This document shows positions 1-11,928 of a stretch of 64,000 nucleotides of DNA, piece after piece. Below the pieces are notes generated by a model that worked only from the letters and a program-made list of their open reading frames with translations, was not told where the DNA came from and did not search any database. Each line of letters begins with the position of its first letter. The stretch's first letter is position 1. Source of the DNA: Phragmites australis. Lineage: Eukaryota; Streptophyta; Magnoliopsida; Poales; Poaceae. The position numbers and the translations under genes are program-made. The stretch is taken from positions 27,971,568 to 28,035,567 of the forward strand of contig NC_084937.1 of NCBI RefSeq assembly GCF_958298935.1, given 5' to 3'.

Positions 1-774
1 CGTTGTTAATTGATTAGCGTACGCAATTGGTGGTAATGGTGTTTGGTGGGAGAAATCAAGAGTTGTTAATCTTCTCGGCCTGCAGAGTTTTGTTTATTTG
101 CGCTATGGGGTTGTTGCATTTGCTTCTTGTTCGATAATAATATATGGGAGTTAGCAGATGTGCAGAAGTGATTAAAGGTCAAATTAATCTTTGTTCTGTA
201 CATACTTTGGTTTATGCATTCCTTCTGGATTAAATGGTCTTTTTTTTTTTTTTGCAAAATCTCAAATAAGTGAGGTTGGTTCAACAGTCATTCAGCCCAA
301 ATGTATTTGAACATGACTGTCAGAAAGAGGTGTTCAACAATTTCACTTCCAAATGTATTTGTTCTTCTTACCCTCGGGAACATGTGTTAAACAGTCGTTC
401 ACTCCAAATGTAAATTTCTTGAGCGAGGATTGGTTTTATGTGTTCTTCATCATAGTTAAAACTGCAAATTTCACTGAGATTTGCAAGCCCAAGATTTAGT
501 ACCTTTTGTGCCCAGACGACTGCACTATTGTTATTGACTCCCAAAGAACAAGTGGGCCATGGGCTTTTGCGACATCATATTTTTACCTGGTGAGACCCGT
601 TAACACCCATAACGGGCCTAACTCTACCATATGAATAGTGAATAGATCTTCATACCTCACCAAAGGGAAAAGGGCCCAAGCTTTATCAGAGTGCGTACAA
701 AATTCAGACATCCTGAAATGAGTAGTGTAGTAGTTGCATAACCTAAGTGCTACCCCAAAAAAAGAGAGCACTTA
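1..774. other. Intergenic, no gene seen
   Basis: AT-rich sequence with short homopolymer runs. Only short reading frames with no recognisable protein motif are present on either strand. I see no convincing promoter, RNA gene or repeat boundary here. Confidence 0.6.
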
Positions 775-894
775 GACTTATTAGAAATTTAATAAAGAGC
801 ACTCAAGTTGACACTACTCCAATAACAGAAAGCAGACTTAATAGAAATTTAATAAAGAGCACTCAAGTTGACACTACTCCAATAACAGAAAGCA
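775..894. repeat. 60-bp tandem duplication (2 copies)
   Basis: Two head-to-tail 60-bp units, 775-834 and 835-894, differ at one base near the start (TTAG versus ATAG). The near identity points to a recent local duplication. No coding content is apparent. Confidence 0.9.
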
Positions 895-2133
895 GCGAGA
901 CAGCATAAAGCAAAACGTGCGACAGGTTTCCGTCGTGATCACACCAAAACTAAGTAGAGCCCACGAAGACAAGCGACTAGTCGACTCGGCTGCATACATG
1001 CATGTATATGGAGCATATGATCTCGCTTTATGCACTTTCGGTGTCAAAAACCGATGGCGAGAAATGATTCCTTCGTCGTCTCTCGGTCACGTACAAGTAT
1101 ATGCAGTGGCGGAGCAGAAGTCACGGAGGGGAACTGATCTTTTTCATCCTCCTCTTGCACCCCATATCTCTTTTTTTCTCTTTTTTCTCTTGCAAAAAAT
1201 AGAAAGTGGATTTAAGGGTTTTTGTAAAATCAGTAAGAAATTACTGTTGTGTTGTAGTGAATGTTCTACTATAGTGGAGATCTCAGCCTACAATGATGAA
1301 GACATTAGCGCTGTTATCAGCTAGCTTCAAGTATGTCTCATCTGCAAGTTGATCGTTGCTACACCATGATTCTCTTTCTTGGGAGAAGAGGAAGGTACTA
1401 GGTAGGATACGGCGGGGCGGATTCGTATCTACGTAATATACAGTAATCTGAACAGTACACTGGCATTATTTACCGTAGCGATTTGACTGTTTATGATGAT
1501 ACTGTAGCAACTAATCTATTACGTTCGTTCCGGATTTAATGATTCAGAAAGGTTAATATCATGGTACTATTTATTCTCTGATATTGCTTCATCAAAGTTA
1601 GATGATACGAATCTCGACGGGGCTGCGCGATATGCTATAGACAAAAGCACTATCATATTAGGTCGGTCAATAGAAGATTTACAGTAAAGTTTAACTAAAT
1701 CTTTTTGTTGATTAACTGCCGAATAATTAAGTATAGCTAGGTTTGTTGATTAGCTATTCAGCGTCACAGCCAACACAACCTCAAACCAGCCGCAACCGTA
1801 AAATCTCTTCCTGAAATTGAGACGGTAAACACCGACGACCGTAGAACTCATTCCGATACCTAAAAATTCTACCTATGCGACCGTAAAATTTCTCATGACT
1901 ATAAAAATATTGTAGTTTTTATAACTTGTGGTTCATGGTTGTAAAAAAATAATACGATTTGATGGTTGCGGGTCATTTTTCCGGCTGCGGGAGTGGATTT
2001 TATGGTTATATATGTGTATATTTCTTTGTACTGCATATTTGCATAATTGCATGTACATGTGGTGCTGTACCGGGTATTAACACGCATGAACACGGTCTTT
2101 TTCTACTTGTTTTTTATGGGCATGCACGCAAAA
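895..2133. other. Intergenic, no gene seen
   Basis: Mixed-composition sequence. A 135-codon frame at 917-1324 (+) has no recognisable motif, a T-rich low-complexity stretch and no splice context, so I do not call it a gene. Confidence 0.5.
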
Positions 2134-3170
2134 GAATTGAACTTTTTTTTTTGCGAAAGGGGTAGATTATATTAGAAGCAAACACAGTGCATCGCCTCTT
2201 TTACATCAAAGACCCTGAAGAAACAGTAAAAAACAGAAAAGCGCAACCCTTACCACCGTCTTCATCAACTCTGGTGACCATCGCCGACGTAGATTGCCGG
2301 ACCTGGAGCTGGAACCTCCTACCAACACAACAAGAGACACCAAACTTTGGTCTTGCCGTATGAGCCAATAGGAGACGCATCTAAAACTTATGAAAGAGTA
2401 TAGGCTGTCATCTCGTCGTAGTTGATGGAGGAGAAAAGCTGGAGCCACCACCCTCGGAGTCGAAGCCAATGGCCTAGAAACAAATTCGCTCTCACTGACG
2501 AGCCGGGACTGAAACCCACCAAAGGGGACATCGAGTATCTCCATCCCATTCACAAACAAGAGGAGAAGAAACAACCTAGTACAAATCAATTTGGTAAGCG
2601 AAACAACAGTATCGCTAACATCAAGATTACCGATAAGGTACAAAAGCCTCATCGAACCAGCGACATCGCCGTGGAGGCCGCTATTTTCCAGGAGCTCATA
2701 GACGAGAATATTGAACCACCAGAGAGTTAGAGTTTCGCACGACACTTCTATCACGAGCAAATCTAACTCTAACCTACCTAAATATAAAGTAGAGATAGAG
2801 GGTATGTACATTGGCCATTGATCTAGTAGCTCCCCTCCATCTGGCGACCCGAGGCAACGAGGAGTCAACGAGATGACGCCAAAAGCTGAATCACCCTCTC
2901 TGTTCGCCCTCTTTAACTGTAGCAAAGGGAAAGAAGGGGAACAACGCCCCTTTCTTGCACGCATAATTAAACTAGGCAGGGGCAATGATCACACATGCAT
3001 GCCGCTTCTAAAGAAACTGGTGGCTGCCTTTGTGATAGGAAAAAAACGAGAGGGTGTGGAACCGGAGAATTTGTTGTTGGAATGCCGTTGCTGAACACGT
3101 ACCAGGCTTGTTCGATTAGTACCTTTCCGGATTGTCTGAGAGACTGAGACAACGTAGGTGATCAGAGGAT
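2134..3170 (-). other. Possible decayed retroposon with 259-codon open frame
   Basis: A run of T followed by GCGAAAGGGG at about 2142-2161 looks like the poly(A) end of a minus-strand retroposon. Upstream on that strand an open frame of 259 codons (2985-2206) ends close to the tail. The translated protein is leucine- and serine-rich and matches no family I know; an opposite-strand frame (2422-2730) overlaps it. I found no target-site duplication, so the retroposon reading is an inference. A non-coding repeat that happens to be open is equally possible. Confidence 0.25.
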
Positions 3171-3570
3171 CCTTAGTCCACTATAACCCGATATAAAACC
3201 GTACCAGTGCGTATACTTTCTGCTTTTATAAAAAGTTGTACCTACGACTAAACTGTTCATGATACATCGCAACAGTTTCTACTATGATTGATTGGTGTAC
3301 AGTGTGTGGAATCAATGAGCTGGGAAGGGCCTTCTGTGAGTATATCGTGTCAGCCATTCTCCGACTCATGGCCGCGTGTGTGACATTGACAGCGTGACTA
3401 GTAAGTAATATGACATGTCTACCTTTTTTATTAGCGTGATTTAATTAATGTTAATCATTCACTATTTTGTACTTAGCATTTCACTCGCATTTCATAACAA
3501 TTCTTGTAGCATGTTTTTAAAAGAAAATGTTTGTATTTTTTTCCATTTTATATATTCAAGTCAGTCTGTT
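3171..3570. other. Intergenic, no gene seen
   Basis: AT-rich spacer between the putative retroposon and the GC-rich island. Nothing recognisable. Confidence 0.5.
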
Positions 3571-4500
3571 AAATGGCGTCAGAAATGTTTGCCAATCCTC
3601 TCGCATGGAGATCGATTCGCTCGCAGTCAGACTCACAGCGGAAGCTTGCCCCCGTAAATCCAGCCACGCGTTCCGAGGGGCGCATGCAGCCGCACGCCGC
3701 GGTCCTCACGGCCGTGTCCCCCGCACCCATCCCATCCCCTCCCCTCGCAGCGCGCAGCGCAGGCGTCTGTGCGTGCAAGTTGCGCTGCTGGCCAGTTCGT
3801 TACGCGTCGGGATCGGCGCACGACGCGGCGCGCTGGGCCTGGCTAGCGAAAAGGAAGGATCGGCCATCGCGCTGTCTCGCCCCACGACCACGCCCGCCGC
3901 TACGCACTGTTCCCTCCGTGCCCACGCGCGCATCCCCGCGCCGCGAGGCGGATGGGACGTGGGCACGCGGCAATCAGCGGCGGGCGCAGACGCAGGCACC
4001 GCAGGCGCGCGCGCGCGCGCTTCCTTCTCTCTCTCTCCCTCACGCGTGGGGTGCGGAGAAGGGCCCCGGCCCGCGCGAGGCGAGGGAGGCACGGCGCGCG
4101 CGCGGACGTGGCCGGCACAGTAAAACAAAAACAAATTTAGGGAGAACCGGCTTCGCGCAGGGTCAACTCGGGCGGGTACAGCGAGTGACAGCGGCGCACG
4201 GCTCGAGGCGCGGGCTGCATGCTGCAGCGCAGGGCCGGCCGCTTCCGGCTTCGCTTCAGTATCGGGGCCCGGACTTTCTCAGCGCAGCAGGCACTGCAGC
4301 GCGGCGCCCTTGGGATCCTGTTCCCAACTTTTTCGTCGCCGCAGACGCCGCTTCCCTGCCGTGCCCTGCCTATGCCTTTCCCTCTCCCTTTTATCGCTGC
4401 AGTACTTGTGGGGGCAGTAAATGCCGCGTGCCTGCCGGTGGAGTTCTGTCGATGAGACGGTCCCGGCCGCCTTGAATTAGACCTGGTCGTGCTGCACGGC
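3571..4500. other. CpG-rich island, coding status unclear
   Basis: Base composition changes sharply here, with dense CpG, a GCGCGCGC run near 4003-4020 and a following CT run. Several reading frames stay open on both strands (for example 3573-4475, 300 codons), which is expected from stop-poor GC-rich DNA. The translations are arginine-, alanine- and proline-rich low complexity with no domain. It could be a promoter island, the 5' part of a non-coding transcript or the relic of a gene; I cannot tell which. Confidence 0.45.
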
Positions 4501-6059
4501 AAGGTGTGAATGACATGCCACCAGCGAGCAGCAACAGCTGCCTAGAGGATTTTGGCCTCGCGGACGCCAGAAATCGTTCTCCCTACACTAGAAAGTTTAA
4601 CTGTATCAAGAACAAGTAGTAAGGGCACCACAAAGTTTGCAATTGCTCCCTGGACTTGGTTTTTTATTTGTCCAAGTCATTTCATAGCATTTTTCACGGC
4701 CATTGATTGGTCGGGAGGGATCGCAAAGTGATCGTACAAGTGGTATAATGCACCACGGAAAAAGCTCGCATCAGTGCATTGAAACGTGACAGGCTCAGCA
4801 CATGTCCGATCAGAGCAAGGCGTTTGCACAGCAGGCGAGAGGCGCACCGTACGCTCTCGTGCTGGCAGACGCTCGCATTCGCAGGCAGCTTCTCGGAGCG
4901 CACGCCGGACGTTCTCGGCATCACCCTTACGCCGAGCTTAGCTCCGAGTAGTGCAGGCGCACGGCTTGGGTCCCGAATCCGCTACCACCTCCGCAACGAG
5001 CTTGGCACGGACAAGATCTGATTTCACACACCCTCAGGAGCCTGAACCGGTGGCCTTGTCCCTTGTGTTTGTTTTACACGCAGGTTAAGAACAGGGGGCC
5101 GTACCGGCTTCCTCTGACTCGAGAATGAGGTGGATCTGATCGCGATCAGAGCTCGCAGGAAACGGAGCCGTCCGGGAATGGAGACGTGGAGTACGCAAGC
5201 CCGCCTTCAATGCGCGCAGCTTGTCGTTTGATGCATGCATTGGTCTGTACGTGGTACTGCACGAGTCGAGTAATTTCTTCCGGCTGTTTCGAATTCCTAT
5301 CCGCCACTGGCCATGCATCCGAGCCGAACAGCGAAGGGGATCTGAACAGTGTCGGGACCAGCAGAACAGTGGTCGGAATCGTTAGGCCATTTCTAACTAT
5401 TTTGCATTCATTTCGTTCCTTTACTTATTCTTCTCTTCTCGTTCTCAATTCTTTTTATCTCTTTTCATTTAACAGTTTTTTTTCAAAATGATTCGCGAAG
5501 TAAAATAAATGAGAAGATCAGAATAAAGGGAATAACTTTGAAAATTCTTTCATAAAAGAAACCAATAAAATGAAGCTGTTGCATCGCTGAATAAAACAAA
5601 AATTTCTTCCAAAAAAAGGTCGGTTAAAGATGATCTTAATCGGTTGAAGATGATCATAGTATAGTGAACAACCTGACCTCTGGCTCTTTACGCAGGAAGG
5701 TTGGTGTAGTGGGGCATAGGGTTTGAATTTCCCATCCTGCTGCCTACATCCCCGCCGGTCTCCAATCTCTACATCAGCAAACAAGGTGCCATAGTACCGG
5801 GCTACTACCGGCGGCACTTTTGAGTGTGGACGCCATTCTAGGGAAGTGCCCTTGGTGCTCAGATTCTATTTTAGTTGAGAAGTTTTCGCCGCTCAGTCTA
5901 AATCCTCCATCGGTCAAAGCTTTGAGCAACTCTACTATGTACTAGTTCGATCGCATCTTCAAAGTAGCACAAATAATCTGTATACAGTCTGCTAAGGCTG
6001 CACAATAAAATGAGCTAAGCTAGTAGGAACTTTCGCACGGTTGGGAATGTCAGCCACGC
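4501..6059. other. Intergenic, no gene seen
   Basis: Mixed-composition DNA leading up to the L1 insertion site. A C/T-rich stretch near 5390-5480 resembles the C/T-rich stretch near 60020-60120 in composition only. Short frames have no recognisable motif. Confidence 0.5.
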
Positions 6060-6075
6060 ATCTTCTCAAGCAAGG
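6060..6075 (+). repeat. Left 16-bp target-site duplication of L1
   Basis: ATCTTCTCAAGCAAGG is repeated exactly at 28272-28287. The right copy follows an A-rich tail (TGAAAAGAAAA), as expected for target-primed reverse transcription. This pair defines the ends of the LINE and shows that everything between them belongs to it or was inserted into it later. Confidence 0.9.
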
Positions 6076-7751
6076 TGGTGGGGAAGAATGTCTGGGAAAA
6101 GGTGGCGGTTATCAAGAACACATCCCACCACCAGACTCCCCCATTGACGGTGATCCCTATGTTGCCTAGCAATGGTACGGTGAGGGAGTCGGTGGCTCGA
6201 CACCTTGGCATCTTGCTGGACGCGTGATTGTTCCCTCCGTTTGCACGGGCGTCACGCCTAGGAGATGGCGTGGTTCAACTCACTCATTTTTCCCAAGATT
6301 CTCGGGCATATGCCACGAGACGTGGCATGTGATGAGAAGGAGTGAGGTTTTGATGGGGGACCGGCATGACAGAGGCGGTTAAGGGTTCTGGGGGGTGGGG
6401 CTGGTTTGTAGATTTTGCCATGGTAGCTTCTCGACTCACCCCATCCCCAACCCTAAAAGCAATTCCCTAGTCACACCGTTGTTCCCGTGTTCTTATCTCC
6501 GCAAAATTATGCATTATCTCTGGTCGGTTCCAAAAACCACTTCGTCTTCTCCCCCATCTTCGGAGTTGAAGGGCATGGCATTTGGCGATACGAGATCGTT
6601 AGCGCAAGTTGTTTCCTCTCCACGTTACGCTCTCATCATCATGGTTGGCCGGTATGGTTGGGGTGGCCCTTGCCGCACTGGGTTTGGATACAGGCGTTCT
6701 GGTCGGGGGGTTGGTCGAACTTCAGCGAGAAGTGGCTTTGGTCATGGATCTGGTGAGCCACAACGATCATGGCAAGAGAATGATGCTGGTGGGGATAGAT
6801 TTGATCCTCCTGCACATGAATTTCAAGACCCTTCATCTCAATCTCTTGATCCTTGGGCATCTGCGGCGGCGGTAGAATCTAATCGTGGTCGTTTGGATCA
6901 TAGAGAGGAAATGAAACATGAGCGCATTCCTGGTACGGAGGAGGACGCGAAGGAGAACAAGAAGGTGGGGCCACCTCCTGTGCAAGTGAACCCCTCAAAC
7001 AAATCTACATCAATGATTGCCCTGGGCTCTTCTTCTGCTGGAGGTGGAAATGAGGCTACAAAAGGATCTACACTCATCCCATCTCCTCTTCTGGGTGTGA
7101 TGCTGGTATGAATTTTGAGGTTGGTGTGTGTTATGGATGTGGATCGTTTGATCACCGTGTTGGGGAATGCCCTTCTGTGATTAGATGTGTTAGATGCGGG
7201 AGAGATGCACATGGTCTCATTTATATATAGAGAAGAAATTATGGGAATTTGTGGCGCCCAGAGTGAAGGTCAAGTATTTTTGTTCATAGAGAATGTTCGT
7301 AATGCTAGTACGATGAAGGAGAGAGCGAGTCTGGTCATGATAGTTGTCGTTAAATGGTATGCCAGTGCACAATAGATTGAGCAGGAGTTCCAGATCTTTT
7401 TGGTGATGCATAGAGATGTCATGCAAAACAATGGTCTAAGCACCAATTTAGCAAGCGTTTCCCAAATGCCCGCAAGATCGAGGAATGGGCTCATTTCACA
7501 ACTATGGGGATGAGACTGGCACAAGCTGAGATGAGAGTGTCTAAATGGAATCCTACAGTGGGAGCTAAAGGTTCTTTGCAATCTGCTTGGTTTAGAGTGA
7601 GACACATACCACATGAGAGTCGTATTGAACCTGTTCTTGCTTATGTGGGTTCTCTGGAGGGACTGGCTCTTGAAATTGGCAAAAGCAATATCCACAAACA
7701 AGAATATGTCAGGATGAAAATTGGTTGTAGGGATGCTACAAAAGTATCTGC

Positions 7752-8522
7752 ATCTACTACTATTAGAGAAATAATTTATACAAATAGTTTAGAAATGTCA
7801 TGTGGGACACTTTTTCGAACTGTTTGTACTTTCTGTATAAATTAGATTTATACATACATATTTTGAATCATATATACAAATAATTAGTACATATGATTAC
7901 AAATTAGAACCTTTTGTACTAAGTTTTCTAGAGCTAAAAAATCCAAAAAATAATATTCCTACCCACACCAGCCTCGTAATGTTATTATGTAAACACGATC
8001 GCAAGTCACGTAATTTTTCACGTGAAATAACACGCGTGTATTTTTCAGAGTCAAACCCACAACCTTTAACTTAGCATGAAGCTTTCTTACCATCTCACGT
8101 ATCATTGAATGTTGAACATTACATGAAAATAATCTATATAACAGATATACTACAAATGAGTGGGACACTAATAGTACAGAAAGTTACTAATTTAGAACCA
8201 TATGTACTGTTCTATTTATACAGACATTTCTAGTTTGGAACCATCTGTATTATTACTGTCTATAGTACAGATAGTTCTAAACTAGAACCGTCTATAAAAA
8301 TAGAACAATACAGATAGTTCTAGTTTGGAATCATATGTACTATTAGTACAGACAGTTATAGTATATAACTATCTATACTATTGCATCATATTTTATTAGA
8401 ACTGCTCGTTGTCATTTTCTCAGATTATTTTAGATTGGATCCGTTTGTAGTATCATTTGTGCAACTGACTCCATAGATCCATCTGTACATGAATGTCCCA
8501 CTAAATAGATTATGTAGTAGTG
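7752..8522. mobile_element. CACTA-type MITE inside L1 ORF1
   Basis: The right end reads ATTATGTAGTAGTG, the reverse complement of a CACTACTACATAAT terminus. The left end is a decayed CTACTACTATTAG. A 3-bp duplication TGC flanks it (7749-7751 and 8523-8525). Removing the insert plus one TGC rejoins the ORF1 reading frame, which supports these boundaries. The interior (771 bp) has no transposase and is filled with repeats and inverted repeats of an AGTACAGATAGTTCTA-like motif, typical of CACTA subterminal DNA. Confidence 0.75.
8229..8286. repeat. Inverted repeat in CACTA MITE
   Basis: Arms of 21 bp at 8229-8249 and 8266-8286 are reverse complements with two mismatches, around a 16-base loop. 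It is one of several copies of the subterminal motif in this MITE. Confidence 0.8.
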
Positions 8523-8652
8523 TGCTGAGGGATGTTTGGCCATGCAAGATGGGTATTTCTTTTATGAATTTTTGTTTCAAAGAGAGTTGCCTGATTCTGA
8601 TACTATGATTCCTACCGTATGGTTATTGCTGCTAATGAAGACAGACCTAAAT

Positions 8653-9300
8653 TGTCAGTGTAATTGATAAAGGAGTGCCCCACGTGGTGGGTCTCATGCC
8701 ACCAAATGTCAGCCAGCAGCAGGTATTGTCAAGACTACGGCCACATCATGCGACAAGGGCAAAGCTCACATGACCAACCCCTTGGTCGCGCAGCGAGGTC
8801 ATGCGACCAGCCCTTGCTGGTCACATAGCAAGTACTTATCTACCCAGTTAAGTCTTATTTAATGTTGCCTACTTGAGTATTTTTCCTTTCCCCAGGCACT
8901 TGCTTTCGAACGAAGCACGACTGTGGGGTGATGAGGAGTTGCAGTGACCCATCCCGTAGCATTTAATACCGTGAGATGGTCTAATAGGTGAGCATGATGG
9001 CATTCGGTGCTGGTACAGGACGCGCAGGACGACCAGAGCAGAGCAGACATACATATCCGACGTCTTGATGGGCTAGGAGTAGTTGGCTCCATCAAGGGTA
9101 GGTCCTCCACAAGGTTTTGCATTGTCCGTTTGTTTGTGCACCTTCGCCTCTGGTATATAAAGGGGTAAGGACTTTATTTGTAGATGACATTCTGTAACAA
9201 GTTCACCCAACTCATAAGACAATACATAGGATGTAGGGCTATCATCCCATGTGAGGCATGAACTTGGATAAATCCTAGGGTACTTGAGTCCTAACTGAAA
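8653..9300 (+). repeat. Gypsy LTR, plus strand, 3' end missing
   Basis: It matches the reverse complement of the complete solo LTR at 26941-27657 from its first base through the promoter and into the transcribed part. The last part (about 90 bp) of the LTR and the primer binding site are absent; the sequence passes straight into gag. Confidence 0.75.
9154..9162 (+). promoter_or_regulatory. TATA box of gypsy LTR
   Basis: TATATAAAG lies in the LTR at the position where the solo LTR copy also has TATATAAAG (minus strand, near 27162-27170). Conservation in both copies supports it as the LTR core promoter. Confidence 0.6.
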
Positions 9301-9553
9301 AATACAACGGCTCAAGCAACCCGAAGGAGTTCCTACAGATCTACACCACCATAGTATAAGCTGCGGGAGGTGACGCAAAGGTCATGGCAAACTATTTCCT
9401 GGCCGGTTCAGCATGGTCCTAACTGATGAATCTCTCCCATGGGTTGGTTCTGTCGTGAGAAGAATTGTGCGACCATTTCGTTGCCAACTTTTAGGGGACC
9501 TATACTCGACCAGAGATCGAGGATGACTTGGTCAGGCAGCGGCATGGTGAAGA
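9301..9553 (+). pseudogene. Gypsy gag, 5' fragment (plus copy)
   Basis: Translation in shifting frames gives gag-like pieces such as VMANYFLAGSAWS, LMNLSHG and LCDHFVANF, equivalent to the minus-copy gag at 21173-21488 (SWLMNLPTGW, LCNQFVAN). Gag forms the capsid of the retroelement particle. The gene is cut off at about 9553 by the DNA-transposon-like insert and resumes near 15834, with about 150-200 bp of gag lost compared with the minus copy. In-frame stops make it non-functional. Confidence 0.65.
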
Positions 9554-9640
9554 TTTTTTTTAATATTAATTTTTTGTAAGGATATTATAGAAATAATAAA
9601 AAATGAAGAAATTCCAAAAATATTACCTATTCGTCTAATA

Positions 9641-9678
9641 GTTTGGCGAAAATAAGTTTTTGCCCTACCGTACGGTGA
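9641..9678 (+). repeat. Left 38-bp inverted repeat arm
   Basis: Contains GTTTGGCGAAAATAAG and CCCTACCGTACGGTGA. It is the reverse complement of 15733-15770 except for one base. Confidence 0.85.
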
Positions 9679-9909
9679 ATGGCAAAAATAGGTGGTCTGT
9701 CCATGATGGCAGGTTAGCGGTCGGTAGCTGCAATTTCGAGGCTATTTTTGCCAAACTATTCGGTGAAAACAAGTTTTTGGCAAACCGTTGACGGAGAACT
9801 AGTTTTGGCCAAATGGTTGGCCGAAAACTCCTTAACCCCTGTGAACCCTTCTCCTGCGTCGGCCCCCGTGAACTCAATCTCATTTCACTCACCACGAGCA
9901 TGACCACGC

Positions 9910-10058
9910 AAGGAGAGATGCAGAGGAGGCAACATCGGTTGAGAGAGGAGAAGAGAGAAGAGAAAAGAGGAAGAAGGAGGAGGGAGAAGAAGAATGAGGA
10001 AGGAAGGAGGTGGGAGAAGAAGGAGGAAGGAGAAGGGGAGGAGGAAGAAGAAGAGTAA
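9910..10058 (+). repeat. Purine-rich low-complexity tract
   Basis: Almost pure A/G sequence. The open frame across it encodes only Glu, Lys and Arg runs and is best read as simple-sequence DNA, not as a gene. Confidence 0.7.
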
Positions 10059-10682
10059 GGTAATTTTTTTTCTTTTTAATTTTGTTTTTAGATGTATGTA
10101 TTTGCTTTATCCGTATGTAAGATTTAATTAGGGATTGGAAAAATAATTTTTCTTTTGTAAATGTTGATTTTAGGTATAAATCTTTGTATTAGGTTATGAA
10201 AATAAAATATATCTAAGCATAAATATTAGATCTCAGTACTCCATTTAAGATGATATATTTAGGATTATATTATTGGGTTGTAATAATATGTGCTTTATAC
10301 TAAAATAGGATATTTATTTGTTTATTTTGACGTATGGACTAGTGGTTTGCAATAGAAAACAATACAACAAAGAGAGCATAAAAAATCAATGCAATACCAA
10401 AGTATTTCTATTAAAGTTTTAAAATTCAATGCTATTAATTAGTAAGTTCTTTATAATTAAATATATGCAATTTTTTTACTTTTAATATTTTCATTTAATT
10501 ATGGTATCTTCAATTTAGATCTAGGACTGTAATATTGATTAGAGTTTAGGCAACGAGGACTATAATAGTTCACATTTTAGGGAAAATAATTGATCATTAC
10601 GTTAGTTAGTTTTAAGTTAGTTGCATTGTATGAATGCAATATAAGTTGATAATTTAATTGATATATTTTTTAGGTCACAATT

Positions 10683-10934
10683 ATGTCAAACTCTATAAAT
10701 CTTATAGTATCTTATGGAAATGGTCAAATCTGTAACGGTCTATCTGATGTTGATTTGAGCAATTTTTCATTTACCATCTTTGAGCACCCAAACCCTGAGG
10801 GTACAAGGATGAAGGATATAAAAATGTGGTTCACCCAATATTTTCTCGTTCCCCCACGACCTTCCTCCGCATTCGGCCACCAGTACTATGCTAGTCCTCA
10901 GCCTTCGCTCCACCAAGGTAATTTTTTAGTCTAA
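10683..10934 (+). pseudogene. Transposon protein fragment, unassigned
   Basis: An 83-codon frame starting MSNSINLIVSYGNGQICNG. A related stretch (ILYTNDQIHNCPSGVDLSN) reappears in translation near 11115-11172, so the unit VSYGNGQ/YTNDQ...VDLSNF occurs twice. It might be the N-terminus of a Mutator-type transposase joined to a different C-terminal part, but I do not recognise a diagnostic motif. It lies inside the DNA-transposon-like insert and is probably a remnant of its own gene. Confidence 0.3.
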
Positions 10935-11515
10935 GGATTTTTTATTTAGTCTGAGAAGTCTTAAGAGTAAAATAAATATTTCATATGTAATTTTTTCTTT
11001 GTAATATTGTTTCAGATTCGTAGTCTTAGCAATTTGTTCTTATAGATCTATGTAACTTTCAATTAACTTGGTATTTTGTTGGATATATTCATTTGGTGCC
11101 GCAATCTTAGAGTTTTGTATACAAATGATCAGATCCATAACTGTCCATCCGGTGTCGATTTGAGCAATTTGCAGGTAGGAGGCCCTGGATGGGCCACACA
11201 CCAGTACACAGGAGGCCCTGGAGGGACCGAGCATGGCTAGATACTCCTCAGCTGCCACAACATGTCCATGCAGGAGGCTCTAGTTTTGCCATGCATGTAT
11301 TCCTACGCCAGGTATGTCACGACTGTTTATTCTATAACGTTTGATTTATCACGCATTCTGTGCCAATACTCAATTATTTCTGCATGATATAAATGCAAAT
11401 TTGATCTGCATTGATACAACCACATAGGTTTCTGGAAGTTCACCGCACTCTAGAAGGAACCCGTTCTTTGACTACGTAGGGGCCTCAGAAGTGATGGGCT
11501 CATCATAGTTGTACG

Positions 11516-11719
11516 GTGCACCTCCGCCCACTTAGACTATGCACCGATGGTCTCCAGTTACCCAGAAGTGAGCACCACGTGCCTGATTGGTACACATCTT
11601 TCACCTACGAGCATCCTCGGGAGGAGGAGGAGGAGGCCAATGTTCTAGCATCAGCATGTAGGCGAAAGCGTGCCAGAGGCAGGGCCCAGAGTAGGGATCA
11701 GGGTAGGGGTCAGGAGTAG
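11516..11719 (+). pseudogene. Transposon protein C-terminal fragment, unassigned
   Basis: A 67-codon frame ends in an acidic run (REEEEEAN) followed by a basic, arginine/glycine-rich tail (RRKRARGRAQSRDQGRGQ). Charged tails like this are common at the end of transposase proteins, but family assignment is not possible from this piece. It is in the same insert and orientation as the 10683-10934 fragment. Confidence 0.3.
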
Positions 11720-11928
11720 TCTATGTTGCTTTCATGCTTAATAAATATAATCTGTTCAGCTTTCCATCTGTAACAGCTAGTTTAGGGAGTAGTTCAGTTA
11801 CTATGATGGTACTACCTTATAATGCTACTATCTTATTCTACTATGCTACTAGTGGCTTTTCAGATTGACGAAACCGGACAACACGCTAGTGGCTTCTCAG
11901 ATTGACAAAACCACCTTTTATAAGCAAA

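Larger units (their letters stand above)
6395..8652 (+). pseudogene. L1 ORF1 relic (zinc-knuckle nucleic-acid-binding protein)
   Basis: Pieces of one protein are spread over shifting frames. First comes a glycine/arginine/serine-rich N-terminal part (6395-7111). After a frame change there is a zinc knuckle at 7129-7170, with Cys codons at 7129, 7138 and 7168 and His at 7153 (spacing C-x2-C-x4-H-x4-C), followed by a second half-finger CVRCGRDAH. A conserved C-terminal block (about 7504-7751) contains WNPTVGAKG, AWFRVRHIP and RMKIGCRDATKVSA. The protein continues directly after the CACTA insert, at 8526, with EGC...FYEFLFQREL. This layout is the one seen in grass L1 ORF1/zinc-knuckle proteins, which bind element RNA. 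Stops, frameshifts and the insertion make it non-functional. Confidence 0.75.

Noticed and set aside
3573..4475. 300-codon plus-strand frame in the GC-rich island
   Set aside because: Several other frames on both strands are also open here; the translation is Arg/Ala/Pro-rich low complexity without a domain.
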